48,130 nucleotides of DNA from Gammaproteobacteria bacterium (lineage in GTDB: Bacteria > Pseudomonadota > Gammaproteobacteria > Burkholderiales > Rhodocyclaceae), in contig JARFTZ010000051.1 of NCBI GenBank assembly GCA_029289235.1, positions 1 to 48,130 on the forward strand, written 5' to 3'. A model generated the notes under the pieces. That model was not told the DNA's origin. It saw nothing but the letters and a program-made list of their open reading frames with translations, and did no database searches. Shown one piece after another: positions 1-8,107 of this stretch. The translations under genes and the position numbers were made by a program. Position 1 is the stretch's first letter, and every line of letters starts with the position of its first letter.

Positions 1-1
1 C

Positions 2-187
2 AGGATCGCCGGCGACAAGGTGGCGGACCTGATCGAGATCAAGCCGGAGCCGCGCATCGAGGCGCTGGTCAATTCCTGGCCGGCCCGTTTCAAGAACGAC
101 CGCGCGCTGAAGATGGGCTTCTCCGCCGACAAGGATGTCGAATCGATCATCCGTGGGTATATCGACGACCAGGGCATCAAGCTCTAG
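2..187 (+). CDS. C-terminal end of a D-erythronate dehydrogenase-like NAD-dependent epimerase/dehydratase (5' truncated)
   Basis: The reading frame is open from the left edge and ends at TAG 185-187, giving about 61 residues. The visible part includes IKPEPRIEALVNSWPARF followed by an R-A-L-x-M-G-F stretch and ends in IIRGYIDDQGIKL. This resembles the C-terminal tail of DenD-type extended SDR proteins, which oxidise D-erythronate to 2-keto-D-erythronate using NAD. The Rossmann fold and the Tyr-Lys catalytic pair lie outside the window, so the substrate cannot be verified. A sugar-acid dehydrogenase would suit the uronate/aldarate island further right, but the SOS operon lies between them. A rho-independent terminator closes the gene. 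Confidence 0.6.
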   Translation, partial: RIAGDKVADLIEIKPEPRIEALVNSWPARFKNDRALKMGFSADKDVESIIRGYIDDQGIKL

Positions 188-218
188 GCGAAACAAGAAA
201 TCTCTCCTGCAGTGATGG

Positions 219-247
219 CGCCCCGTTTCGCGACGGGGCGTTTTTTT
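219..247 (+). terminator. Rho-independent terminator after the denD-like gene
   Basis: CGCCCCG (219-225) pairs perfectly with CGGGGCG (234-240) across an 8-nt loop, followed by seven T (241-247). It separates the upstream dehydrogenase transcript from the SOS promoter that begins 12 bp later. Confidence 0.9.
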
Positions 248-258
248 CGCCTTTTGGT

Positions 259-287
259 TTGACAGGTGCTCATCCGGGCACTACTAT
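259..287 (+). promoter_or_regulatory. Sigma-70-type promoter of the lexA-like/imu cassette
   Basis: TTGACA (259-264) is a perfect -35 hexamer. After a 17-bp spacer comes TACTAT (282-287), which keeps the T-A and A-T ends of the -10 consensus. The start point should fall near 294. One LexA-type box lies in the spacer and another covers the start point, as expected for autorepression. Confidence 0.8.
266..281 (+). promoter_or_regulatory. Putative LexA-type operator 1 (GTG-N10-CAC)
   Basis: GTGCTCATCCGGGCAC sits between the -35 and -10 elements. The inverted GTGC/GCAC ends and the N10 spacing copy the geometry of LexA boxes (CTG-N10-CAG in E. coli), but with different ends. It shares the first seven bases, GGTGCTC, with operator 2. 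Confidence 0.6.
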
Positions 288-289
288 TG

Positions 290-305
290 GTGCTCGAACG
301 AACAC
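290..305 (+). promoter_or_regulatory. Putative LexA-type operator 2 (GTG-N10-CAC)
   Basis: GTGCTCGAACGAACAC repeats the operator 1 arrangement with the same GGTGCTC left arm and the same N10 spacing, 24 bp downstream. It covers the expected transcription start and lies just before the ribosome-binding site at 309-312. Confidence 0.6.
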
Positions 306-318
306 CACAGGGCTTGCC

Positions 319-912
319 ATGGTCACTCCGAACAAGGACGACGACTATCTCGACCGTCTGCGCGACTATTACGCCGAGAACCGGCGCATTCCGTCGATGC
401 AGCGCATCGCCGAGCTGATGCAGTTCGCTTCCAAGACGGCGTCGCGCAAGCTGCTGGAACGGCTGGCGGCGGCCGGCTTCGTCCAGCGCACGCCGGACGA
501 GGATGCCTGGATTCCCGCCGGGCGCTTCTTCGAGCGGCCGCTGGCGGGCGGGACAGTGCATGCGGGCTATCCTGACCTGATCGAAGGCGTCGGCGCCGAT
601 CCCTTCCTGATCGACGACTACCTCGTGCGCAATCCGTCGCGCACGGTGATGATCCCGGTGCGCGGCGATTCGATGATCGGGGCGGGCATCCACGACGGCG
701 ACATCGTCGCGGTTGAACGCACCGCCGAGGCCCGGCCGGGCGATTTCGTCATCGCGGTGGTGGACAACGAATTCACTCTCAAGGAACTGGCCGTCGAGAA
801 CGGGCAGAACGTGCTCCGGCCGCACCATCCCGCGTATCCGGTGATCCGGCCGGCGGGCCGACTGGAAATTTTCGGCGTGATGGTCGGGCTGGTGCGGCGC
901 GTGCAGCGGTGA
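319..912 (+). CDS. lexA: LexA-family SOS repressor (LexA2-type)
   Basis: This 197-residue protein should repress the mutagenesis operon and be inactivated by RecA-stimulated self-cleavage. The N-terminal winged helix contains RIPSMQRIAELMQFASKTAS. The C-terminal S24 peptidase domain has an Ala-Gly in GTVHAGYP as the probable cleavage site, Ser in RGDSMIGAG and Lys in FTLKEL as the catalytic dyad. The ATG at 319 has AGGG six bases upstream. An in-frame TTG at 259 lies on the promoter and was discarded. Placement at the head of an imuA-imuB-dnaE2 cassette is typical of second LexA copies in proteobacteria; a canonical LexA may exist elsewhere. The 85-bp gap to the next gene shows no further operator. 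Confidence 0.88.
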   Translation: MVTPNKDDDYLDRLRDYYAENRRIPSMQRIAELMQFASKTASRKLLERLAAAGFVQRTPDEDAWIPAGRFFERPLAGGTVHAGYPDLIEGVGADPFLIDDYLVRNPSRTVMIPVRGDSMIGAGIHDGDIVAVERTAEARPGDFVIAVVDNEFTLKELAVENGQNVLRPHHPAYPVIRPAGRLEIFGVMVGLVRRVQR

Positions 913-997
913 TGGAAATGCGGTGTGATTCCCCGGAGCATCGGGTCGCTGTACCGGTCCGCGCCGGTTCGTCCATCGAGCCAAAGGGAGAGAGCTG

Positions 998-1558
998 ATG
1001 AATACAACAGCTGCCATGTTGCGCGTTGAGCAGCGCATCCTGGTTATTCGAGGCCTGAAAGTGATGATCGACGCCGATCTGGCCGAACTTTACGGCGTGC
1101 CGACAAAACGACTCAACGAGCAGGTAAAGCGCAATGCCGAACGTTTCCCGGCGGACTTCATGTTTCAACTGAGCGTTGAAGAAAAAGCAGAGGTGGTCGC
1201 AAATTGCGACCACCTCGCCAGGCTCAAATTTTCCAGGGCGCTGCCCTTCGCCTTTACGGAACACGGGGCCATCCAGGCGTCCAACATTCTGGCTTCGCCC
1301 CAGGCCGTGGAGATGGGCGTGTATGTGGTACGCGCTTTCGTGCGCTTGCGCGAAGTGCTGGCCTCCAGTCGGGAACTGGCCGCCAAGCTCGATGCGCTGG
1401 AACAGAAGACGGAATTGCTTTCCTTGCGCCACGACACCCTGGCCAGCAATACGCGGGCGCAATTCAAGCAGGTCTTTGAAGCGTTGCGCCAATTGATGAC
1501 GCCGCCAGTCGGGACGCCCAAACGGTCTATCGGTTTCGTGTCCGACGAAAAAGAGTAA
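998..1558 (+). CDS. ORF6N-domain putative DNA-binding protein inserted in the SOS cassette
   Basis: The 186-residue protein begins with an ORF6N domain (about residues 8-95), with VIRGLKVMIDADLAELYGV, then KRNAERFPADFMFQLS and FAFTEHGA, all hallmarks of this phage-antirepressor-related family. The C-terminal half, containing LREVLASSRELAAKLDALEQ, looks helical and possibly coiled-coil. ATG 998 has GGGAGAG just upstream. ORF6N proteins are common on phages and mobile elements, often as solitary genes of unknown role. Here the gene sits on the same strand between lexA and imuA, 85 bp after the first and 25 bp before the second, so it is probably co-transcribed. Whether it takes part in SOS control or is only a passenger cannot be told from sequence. 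Confidence 0.85.
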   Translation: MNTTAAMLRVEQRILVIRGLKVMIDADLAELYGVPTKRLNEQVKRNAERFPADFMFQLSVEEKAEVVANCDHLARLKFSRALPFAFTEHGAIQASNILASPQAVEMGVYVVRAFVRLREVLASSRELAAKLDALEQKTELLSLRHDTLASNTRAQFKQVFEALRQLMTPPVGTPKRSIGFVSDEKE

Positions 1559-1583
1559 CGGTAACAGCCCTCCCGTTTCCTGG

Positions 1584-2327
1584 ATGTTTTCCCTTTTATC
1601 AATCGCCATGAGCGCCGCACTTTCCCTCTCCGACATCCTCGTCCGTCCCGACGTCTGGCGCGGCCGGCTGGCGGGTGCCGAGGTGCCGGCGCTGTCCAGC
1701 GGCTTTCCCGTGCTCGATGAAGAGCTGCCGGGCGGCGGCTGGTCACGCGGAGCGTTGAGCGAACTGCTGGCAGACGAAACCGGCATCGGCGAATGCGCCT
1801 TGCTGTTGCCGGTGCTGAACGCGATGCGGGAGGAAGGGCGCTGGTCGGTGCTGATCGGGCCACCGCACGGATTGCACGCCTCGGCGTGGGGGGCGGGCGG
1901 TGCCGATTGCACGCGACTGGCCGTGATCGCGCCGGCGTCGCGGCGCGATCTGCTGTGGGCGACGGAACAGGCGCTGGCCAGCGGCACGGCGGGCGCCGTG
2001 GTGTGCTGGGCGAACGCGGTCGATCCCGCCCAGGTGCGCCGTCTGCAGGTTGCGGTGAGCGGGCGCTCGACGCTGGCTTTTTTGTTCCGGCCGTTGCGCG
2101 CCCGTCCTGAAGCCTCGGCCGCGCCGCTGCGCCTGATACTTTCTCCCGGCCGACGGGGAATGCTCGGTGTGAACGTGCTCAAGCGGCGCGGCCCGCCGTG
2201 CGGCCGGACGCTTTTCCTTGATGTGCCGCGCCCGTTGGCGTGGCGTGAAGATCATGACGCCTCTTTGGCTCGCCCTGCATCTGCCGCATCTGCCTCTCGA
2301 AGCCAACGCCCCATTGCCGTCGCCTAG
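1584..2327 (+). CDS. imuA: ImuA, SOS mutagenesis accessory protein
   Basis: ImuA is a RecA-like accessory factor of the ImuA-ImuB-DnaE2 translesion mutasome. The protein (up to 247 residues) shows the family opening GFPVLDEELPGGGWSRGALSEL, a degenerate RecA/SulA-like core around LIGPPHGLHASAWGAGG, and a typical end with RRGPPCGRTLFLDVPRP. No intact Walker A is visible. Neither ATG 1584 nor the in-frame ATG 1608 has a strong Shine-Dalgarno; 1608 would give a start nearer the usual family N terminus. The 3' end overlaps imuB by 74 bp in another frame, which suggests translational coupling. Confidence 0.85.
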   Translation: MFSLLSIAMSAALSLSDILVRPDVWRGRLAGAEVPALSSGFPVLDEELPGGGWSRGALSELLADETGIGECALLLPVLNAMREEGRWSVLIGPPHGLHASAWGAGGADCTRLAVIAPASRRDLLWATEQALASGTAGAVVCWANAVDPAQVRRLQVAVSGRSTLAFLFRPLRARPEASAAPLRLILSPGRRGMLGVNVLKRRGPPCGRTLFLDVPRPLAWREDHDASLARPASAASASRSQRPIAVA

Positions 2328-3687
2328 CGCTGTCGTCGAGCACGGCCGCGTCCTGCTCGGCGACGAAGCTGCGCGGCGGGCAGGCATCGAAGCGGGGGTC
2401 GGTGTTGCGGCGGCGTGGGCGCTGGCGCCCGGCGTGACCTTGCTGGCTCGCCGGCGCGATCAGGAGGAGGCCGCGCTGCACTCGCTGGCCTGCTGGGCCG
2501 GCAGCCTGACGCCGCGGGTCAGCCTGGCGCCGCAAGCCTTGCTGCTGGAGATCGGCAGCTGTCTGCGCCTGTTCGGCGGGTTGGAGAAATTGTGCGAGGT
2601 CGCGGCCGAGGGGATCGCCGCGCAGGGGTTCTGCGCCCGTCTCGCCGTGGCGCCGACGCCTCTCGGCGCCGGGTGGCTGGCGCGGCAGCACACGGATGCG
2701 CGTTGCGTCGATGTCGCCCGCTTGCGTGCAGAACTCGACGCGCTGCCGGTGAGTGTGTTGCCCGCCAGGGCGGCGATGGCGCTGGGACGTTTCGGCGCGC
2801 GCACCCTGGGCGAGGTGCGCAGCTTGCCGAGCGCCGGGCTGGGCCAGCGTATCGGAGTGGAAAGCCTGCTGCTGCTCGCCCGTGCCTACGGCGAGCAGCC
2901 CGATCCGCGCGCCGATTTCGTCTTTCCCGCGCAGTTCAGCCTGCCGCTGCAGCTGCCTGCGGCGGTGGAGAATGCCGCGGCCCTGCTGTTCGCGGCGCGC
3001 CGTCTGACCGCCGCGCTGTCCGGCTGGCTGGCGGCGCGCCAGGCCGGCGTGCGCGAGGCGGTGCTGTGCCTGCTGCATCGCTGTGACGAGACGCGCGTTC
3101 CCTTGCTGTTCGCCGAACCGACCGCCGACAGCGTCCGCTTCGAACGCGTGCTGCGCGAGCGGTTGGACCGTCTTGCGCTGGCCGCGCCGGTCGAGGCGTT
3201 GAGCCTCGAAGCAACGCAGGTGTCGGCGCTGGCCGGGCGCAACCGTTCCTTGCTCGACGACGGCGGGGGCAGTCCCTTCGGGCAGGAGGACATCGGCGTG
3301 CTGTTCGAGCGCCTTGGTGCGCGGCTCGGCGACGGGCGGGTATATCGGGTCGCGGCGCACGCCGATCATCGCCCGGAGTGCGCAACGCGCCGGATCGGGC
3401 TATTTGAGAAGGTGCCCCCCGGCGCGTCGCCGGTGCCACCCCGCCCGCTCTGGCTGCTCGACTCGCCCGAAGCGTTGCCGGAAGTCGACGGCCGCCCGTA
3501 TCGCCGCGGCCCGCTGCAGCTGCTCACCGGGCCGGAGCGCATCGAATCGGGCTGGTGGGACGCGGGCGAACATGCGGGCGATGTGCGCCGCGACTATTTC
3601 GTCGCCCTGTCGCAAGACGCCGCGTGGCTGTGGATCTACCGCGAATGCGCCGCGGGCGGCTGGTTCCTGCACGGGTATTTCTCATGA
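2254..3687 (+). CDS. imuB: ImuB, catalytically degenerate Y-family polymerase-like protein
   Basis: ImuB is the hub that links ImuA, DnaE2 and the beta clamp. The 477-residue protein starts MTPLWLALHLPHLPLEA, the standard ImuB N terminus. That region replaces the Asp-containing motif of active Y-family polymerases, and the second acidic motif reads LLLEIGSCLRLFGG rather than an Asp-Glu pair, so it should not polymerise. The little-finger region and C terminus follow, with the usual ending DAAWLWIYRE. ATG 2254 was chosen over upstream TTG 2218 and ATG 2221 because it matches the family start. The stop overlaps dnaE2 as ATGA, indicating coupled translation. Confidence 0.9.
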   Translation: MTPLWLALHLPHLPLEANAPLPSPSAVVEHGRVLLGDEAARRAGIEAGVGVAAAWALAPGVTLLARRRDQEEAALHSLACWAGSLTPRVSLAPQALLLEIGSCLRLFGGLEKLCEVAAEGIAAQGFCARLAVAPTPLGAGWLARQHTDARCVDVARLRAELDALPVSVLPARAAMALGRFGARTLGEVRSLPSAGLGQRIGVESLLLLARAYGEQPDPRADFVFPAQFSLPLQLPAAVENAAALLFAARRLTAALSGWLAARQAGVREAVLCLLHRCDETRVPLLFAEPTADSVRFERVLRERLDRLALAAPVEALSLEATQVSALAGRNRSLLDDGGGSPFGQEDIGVLFERLGARLGDGRVYRVAAHADHRPECATRRIGLFEKVPPGASPVPPRPLWLLDSPEALPEVDGRPYRRGPLQLLTGPERIESGWWDAGEHAGDVRRDYFVALSQDAAWLWIYRECAAGGWFLHGYFS

Positions 3688-6600
3688 ACCCCGAACTGCC
3701 CGGCTACGCCGAGCTGCACTGCGTCTCCAACTTCAGCTTCCTGCGCGGCGCGTCGCATGCGGAGGAACTGGTGGCGCGGGCGCAGGAGCTCGGCTACACG
3801 GCGCTGGCGATCACCGACGAATGCTCGTTCGCCGGCCTCGTCCGTGCACACGGGGCGGCCAAGGCGGTTGGGATGAAGCTGATCTGCGGCACCGAAATCA
3901 CCTTGGCCGACGGCATGAAGCTGGTGCTGCTGGCGCAGAACCGCGCCGGTTACGGCAACCTCTCGGCCATCGTCAGCCTCGGCCGGCGGCATGCAGAGAA
4001 AGGTTGCTATCACCTGACGCGCGGCGACCTGCTGCCGGGGATTCCCGACTGCCTGGCACTGTGGGTCGCGCCGGCCGACGCGTCGCCAGAGGATGCGCGC
4101 TGGCTGGCCGGGGCGTTTCCGGCGCGGGCGTGGATCGCCTTCGAGCGCCACTTGGCGCCGGACGATGCCGAGCGCCTGGCGGCGCTGCGTGCCTTGTCGG
4201 ATGCCTCGGGCCTGCCGCTGGTCGCCGCCGGCGACGTGCACATGCACGTGCGCGGCCGGCGTGCGCTGCAGGATGTGCTGACCGCGCTGCGCCTGAAAAC
4301 TTCGGTCGACGCGGTCGGCCATGCGCTGTTTCCCAACGGTGAGCGCTGCCTGCGCTCGCGCTTGCGCCTGGCACGCCTTTATCCGCCGGAATTGCTCGCC
4401 GAGACGCTGCGCATCGCCGAAATGTGCAGCTTTTCGCTCGACGAGTTGCGCTATGAATACCCCGAAGAAGTCGTTCCCCTTGGCCAGACGCCGGCGCAGT
4501 ACCTGCGCGCGGAGGTGGAGGCCGGTCTGGGCCGGCGCTATGCCGCCGGCGTCCCGGCGAAGGTGCGCGCGCAGGTCGAGCACGAACTCGCGCTGATCGC
4601 CGGGATGCAGTACGAGGCCTACTTCCTCACCGTCTATGACATCGTGAAATTCGCGCGGGAGCAGGAGATTCTTTGCCAGGGGCGCGGTTCGGCGGCCAAT
4701 TCGGCGGTGTGCTATGCGCTCGGGATCACCGAGGTCGATCCGGCGCAGTCTGAACTGCTGTTCGAGCGTTTCATCTCGAAGGAACGCAACGAGCCACCCG
4801 ACATCGACGTCGACTTCGAGCACCAGCGGCGCGAGGAGGTCATCCAGTACATCTACGGCAAGTACGGCCGCGAGCGCGCCGCGCTGACAGCCACCGTGAT
4901 CGGCTATCGCACGCGCTCGTCGCTGCGCGACATCGGCCGGGCGCTGGGCATCGACATCGACCGTATCGACGCGCTGACCGCGTCGCTCGCCTGGTGGGAC
5001 AAACGCGAGCAACTGCCCGAGCGCTTCTCTGCCGTCGGCCTCGATCCGCGCAGTCCGCGCGTCGAGAAGTGGCTGATCCTCGCCGAACAGCTGCGCGGCT
5101 TTCCGCGCCACCTGTCGCAGCACGTCGGCGGCTTCGTCATCAGCCGCGGTCGGCTCGACCGGCTGGTGCCGATCGAGAACGCGGCGATGGACGGGCGCAG
5201 CATCATCCAGTGGGACAAGGACGACATCGACGCGCTCGGGCTGATGAAGGTCGACGTGCTGGCGCTCGGCATGCTCACGGCGATCCGCCGCGCGCTCGAC
5301 GGTATCTCGCAGCGGCTCGGCCGCCGCTTCGGCATGCAGGACATCCCGCGCGAAGACCCGGCGGTGTACGCGATGATCGGCCATGCCGACACGGTCGGCG
5401 TCTTCCAGATCGAGTCGCGCGCGCAGATGGCGATGTTGCCGCGCCTCAAGCCGCGCTGCTTCTACGATCTCGTCATCGAGGTGGCGATCGTGCGCCCGGG
5501 GCCGATCCAGGGCGACATGGTGCATCCGTATTTGCGCCGGCGGCAGGGCCTCGAACCGGTGAGCTATCCGTCGGCGGCGGTGCAGTCGGTGTTGCAGCGC
5601 ACGCTCGGCGTGCCGATCTTCCAGGAGCAGGTGATGCAGCTGGCCGTCGTCGCCGCCGGCTTCACGCCTGGCGAAGCCGACCACCTGCGGCGTTCGATGG
5701 CCGCGTGGAAGCGCAAGGGCGGGGTCGGGCATCTGCGCGAGAAGCTGATCGGCGGCATGACCGGGCGCGGCTATGCGCGGGAATTCGCCGAGGCGATCTA
5801 CCGCCAGATCGAAGGCTTCGGCGAGTACGGTTTCCCGGAATCGCACGCCGCGAGCTTCGCGCTGCTGGTCTACATCTCGGCGTGGCTCAAGCGGCACGAA
5901 CCGGCGGCCTTTCTCGTTGGCCTGCTCAATGCGCAGCCGATGGGCTTCTACTCCGCCTCGCAACTCGTGCAGGACGCCCGCCGGCATGGGGTCGAGGTGC
6001 GCTCGCCCGATGTGCAGCACAGCGCGTGGGAAACGGCGCTGGAAGGCGAAGCGTTTTCAGTGGTTCGTCTCGGCCTGCATCTGATCGATGGTTTGGGCGC
6101 GGAGGCCGGGGCGCGCATTGCTGCCGCTCGCCCGTTCCGCGACGTCGCCGATCTCGCCCGGCGCGCCGGGTTGAACCGTGGCGATCTTGATGCGCTCGCG
6201 GCGGCCGGCGCCCTGGCCGCGCTGGCGGGCCACCGCCGGCAGGCCGCCTGGGCCGTCGCTGCCGCGCCGGTGCAACTCGATCTGCTGCAGGAAGCACCGG
6301 CGCTGGATACGGCGCCGGAACTGCCGGAGCCGGGCGAGGGCGAAAACCTGGTGGCCGATTACGCCACCCTGCGCCTGACCCTCGGCCGGCACCCCTTGAC
6401 CTTGCTCCGCAACCGTCTCGCCGAACGTCGCTACGTGACAGCCGAGGCGTTGCGCCGGATGGGCCACTGCGCCATGGCGCGCTGCGCCGGCCTCGTCACC
6501 TGCCGGCAGCGTCCCGGCACGGCGAGCGGAGTGATCTTCCTGACCCTGGAGGATGAAACGGGGCTGACCAACGTGATCGTCCATCCGCACCTCGTCGACA

Positions 6601-6752
6601 AGCAGCGGCGCGAGGTTCTCGGCGCGCGTCTGCTCGGTGTCCTCGGCGTGCTGCAGCGCGAAGGCGAGGTCGTGCATCTGGTCGCCAAACGCCTGGTCGA
6701 CCACACGCCGCTGCTGGGCCGGCTATCGACCAGCAGCCGGGATTTTCATTGA
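3684..6752 (+). CDS. dnaE2: DnaE2, error-prone DNA polymerase III alpha subunit
   Basis: This C-family polymerase performs translesion synthesis with ImuA/ImuB after DNA damage. The protein has 1022 residues, the usual DnaE2 length and shorter than DnaE1. Domains in order: an N-terminal PHP domain (YAELHCVSNFSFLRGASH), a palm with GRGSAANSAVCY near residue 332 and the catalytic PDIDVDF near 371, fingers and the helix-hairpin-helix/beta-binding region, then a C-terminal OB fold containing SGVIFLTLEDETG near 950. ATG 3684 overlaps the imuB stop, so the longer in-frame opening further upstream is not used. It is the last gene of the cassette; the following gene lies on the other strand. Confidence 0.95.
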   Translation: MNPELPGYAELHCVSNFSFLRGASHAEELVARAQELGYTALAITDECSFAGLVRAHGAAKAVGMKLICGTEITLADGMKLVLLAQNRAGYGNLSAIVSLGRRHAEKGCYHLTRGDLLPGIPDCLALWVAPADASPEDARWLAGAFPARAWIAFERHLAPDDAERLAALRALSDASGLPLVAAGDVHMHVRGRRALQDVLTALRLKTSVDAVGHALFPNGERCLRSRLRLARLYPPELLAETLRIAEMCSFSLDELRYEYPEEVVPLGQTPAQYLRAEVEAGLGRRYAAGVPAKVRAQVEHELALIAGMQYEAYFLTVYDIVKFAREQEILCQGRGSAANSAVCYALGITEVDPAQSELLFERFISKERNEPPDIDVDFEHQRREEVIQYIYGKYGRERAALTATVIGYRTRSSLRDIGRALGIDIDRIDALTASLAWWDKREQLPERFSAVGLDPRSPRVEKWLILAEQLRGFPRHLSQHVGGFVISRGRLDRLVPIENAAMDGRSIIQWDKDDIDALGLMKVDVLALGMLTAIRRALDGISQRLGRRFGMQDIPREDPAVYAMIGHADTVGVFQIESRAQMAMLPRLKPRCFYDLVIEVAIVRPGPIQGDMVHPYLRRRQGLEPVSYPSAAVQSVLQRTLGVPIFQEQVMQLAVVAAGFTPGEADHLRRSMAAWKRKGGVGHLREKLIGGMTGRGYAREFAEAIYRQIEGFGEYGFPESHAASFALLVYISAWLKRHEPAAFLVGLLNAQPMGFYSASQLVQDARRHGVEVRSPDVQHSAWETALEGEAFSVVRLGLHLIDGLGAEAGARIAAARPFRDVADLARRAGLNRGDLDALAAAGALAALAGHRRQAAWAVAAAPVQLDLLQEAPALDTAPELPEPGEGENLVADYATLRLTLGRHPLTLLRNRLAERRYVTAEALRRMGHCAMARCAGLVTCRQRPGTASGVIFLTLEDETGLTNVIVHPHLVDKQRREVLGARLLGVLGVLQREGEVVHLVAKRLVDHTPLLGRLSTSSRDFH

Positions 6753-6848
6753 AGCCCGGCTTTCCGCATCAGCCGCGGGCAGAGGGCGGTGAACCCGGGA
6801 AATCAACAGTTCACCGCGCAGGCATCGTGATACCGCTTTGAACCATCG

Positions 6849-7409
6849 TTACCCGGCAGTTTTCGGGTCGGTTCCGGCGCGGAGTTCCCATACCGTCGCC
6901 GGCGGAATGTTCGACCAGACGCGGGTGAGATAGCGCCAGCGCAGGTTGGCGTTGCGCGGGACGAAGGGGGGGCGGTTGAAATAGGTGTATTGGATCAGCC
7001 GACGGTTCGGCGAAGCCAGCAAGATGCGGCAAATGGCATCCACCGTCTTGAAGTGGAGGCTATTGGAGAGTGACTTGAAGGGCACCGACGACAAGATCAC
7101 CAGAGGGTCCGGGATTTCGTCGAGAGCGCCGACGGTGTCGTGGAAAAACCCTTCGACCACCCGAGTCGGCCCGACCCGACGGCGCAGGCATTCGGCGAAA
7201 TAAGGATCCTGTTCGAAGACAACGAGCGTTTCCGCTCCAGTCGACTCCAGTATCTGACGAGTTATGGCCCCGGATCCCGCACCGATCTCGAATACGGCCA
7301 TGCCCTCGGCGAGCTGTCGTGTCATCGCCCTCGCGAGTGCCGGTGAAGACGGCGAGATGGCTCCGATCAGGCGGGGATTGTCGAAAAAACGCTGCAGCAT
7401 TCGAATCAT
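6849..7409 (-). CDS. SAM-dependent methyltransferase, phospholipid N-methyltransferase-like
   Basis: The 186-residue protein carries the class I SAM motif VFEIGAGSGAITRQIL near residue 40, preceded by a helix with NPRLIGAISPSSPALAR. That pairing is characteristic of short PmtA/rRNA-adenine-dimethylase-like enzymes that methylate phosphatidylethanolamine towards phosphatidylcholine. Further motifs are LVVFEQDPYFAECLRRR (acidic residue for the ribose) and LSSVPFKSLS, the likely post-IV motif. Length fits bacterial PmtA (about 190-200). The substrate is inferred only. It converges on dnaE2. The 284 bp upstream to the next gene on the same strand show only an imperfect GC hairpin near 7634-7666. 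Confidence 0.65.
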   Translation of the reverse strand: MIRMLQRFFDNPRLIGAISPSSPALARAMTRQLAEGMAVFEIGAGSGAITRQILESTGAETLVVFEQDPYFAECLRRRVGPTRVVEGFFHDTVGALDEIPDPLVILSSVPFKSLSNSLHFKTVDAICRILLASPNRRLIQYTYFNRPPFVPRNANLRWRYLTRVWSNIPPATVWELRAGTDPKTAG

Positions 7410-7693
7410 GGACTCTGTCAGTCACGCGGTGACTGCCTTTGCAGTGGAGGAATGCGCCATGGCGATGGGCCTGTTGCGCACGCTTGAATCCATCGAAGGA
7501 CCACTGGATCGATGGCCGATTGTTGCCGCACGTCGAAGAAATTTCAAGAGGCGGATTCAAGTCCGAGGGGCGTCAGTGTTGCGGGGATGAGGCGCGGGAA
7601 CTCTAAATTGCTGTCGCCTGGACGACCCAATATCCCGGCGGGGGCCGTTGCCGGCTGGCCGCCGGGAGTGCAAAAGATAAAGGTGGCTGGGGA

Positions 7694-7933
7694 TCAGATA
7701 CCGAGGATCTTCATCGCCTTGGCGAGCGTATCGACAGACGCCTGGTGGTTGCCCGCCTTGTGCAGGGTTTCCCCTTCGGCGCGCAATTTCTTGATCTCGG
7801 ATATCTGTTCAGCCGCCAGCTTGGGACTCATGGCCAGGGCTTCATCGATCTTCTTCATGTCGGCGGGGCAGTGAAAGGCCAGCGCCGAGGCGCTCGTGAA
7901 CAGGGCGCCCAGCAGGACTGCAAGTTTGCGCAT
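7694..7933 (-). CDS. Small secreted protein of unknown function (79 aa)
   Basis: The N terminus MRKLAVLLGALFTSASALAF is a clear Sec signal peptide with a likely cut after Ala-Leu-Ala. The mature part, about 60 residues, is mostly helical and charged (DEALAMSPKLAAEQISEIKK, then HQASVDTLAKAMKILGI) and has one Cys near its start. TCTCCTTTCG just upstream on the plus strand reads as an AAGGAGA ribosome-binding site on the coding strand. The helical pattern suggests a small periplasmic protein. I do not recognise a named family. It is transcribed alone, divergent from the dioxygenase gene. Confidence 0.65.
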   Translation of the reverse strand: MRKLAVLLGALFTSASALAFHCPADMKKIDEALAMSPKLAAEQISEIKKLRAEGETLHKAGNHQASVDTLAKAMKILGI

Positions 7934-8107
7934 TGCTTTCTCCTTTCGATAAGAGGATCGCTGCGCTCGCGTAATCGAGTGGCAGCTGAGTTTTTGATTG
8001 CCCCGTTCCAGCGAGGTTCAAAAGGCGGCTCACCGGCCCCCGTGCCGGAACTTTGCCCCTTGCGTAGTTTCAAAACAGCCGGAAAACGCAGCAAACGGAG
8101 GACCGCA

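Noticed and set aside
259-318. TTG start extending the lexA-like protein by 20 residues
   Set aside because: The TTG is part of the -35 hexamer and the extension would translate the promoter and operators; ATG 319 has its own ribosome-binding site.
3636-6020. A 794-codon open frame antisense to dnaE2
   Set aside because: It mirrors the GC-rich codon pattern of dnaE2, shows low-complexity Arg/Gln/His-rich protein without any motif, and has no ribosome-binding site.
7634-7666. GC-rich inverted repeat CCCGGCGG/CCGCCGGG as a terminator
   Set aside because: The stem is interrupted by a long internal region and no T run follows on either strand.
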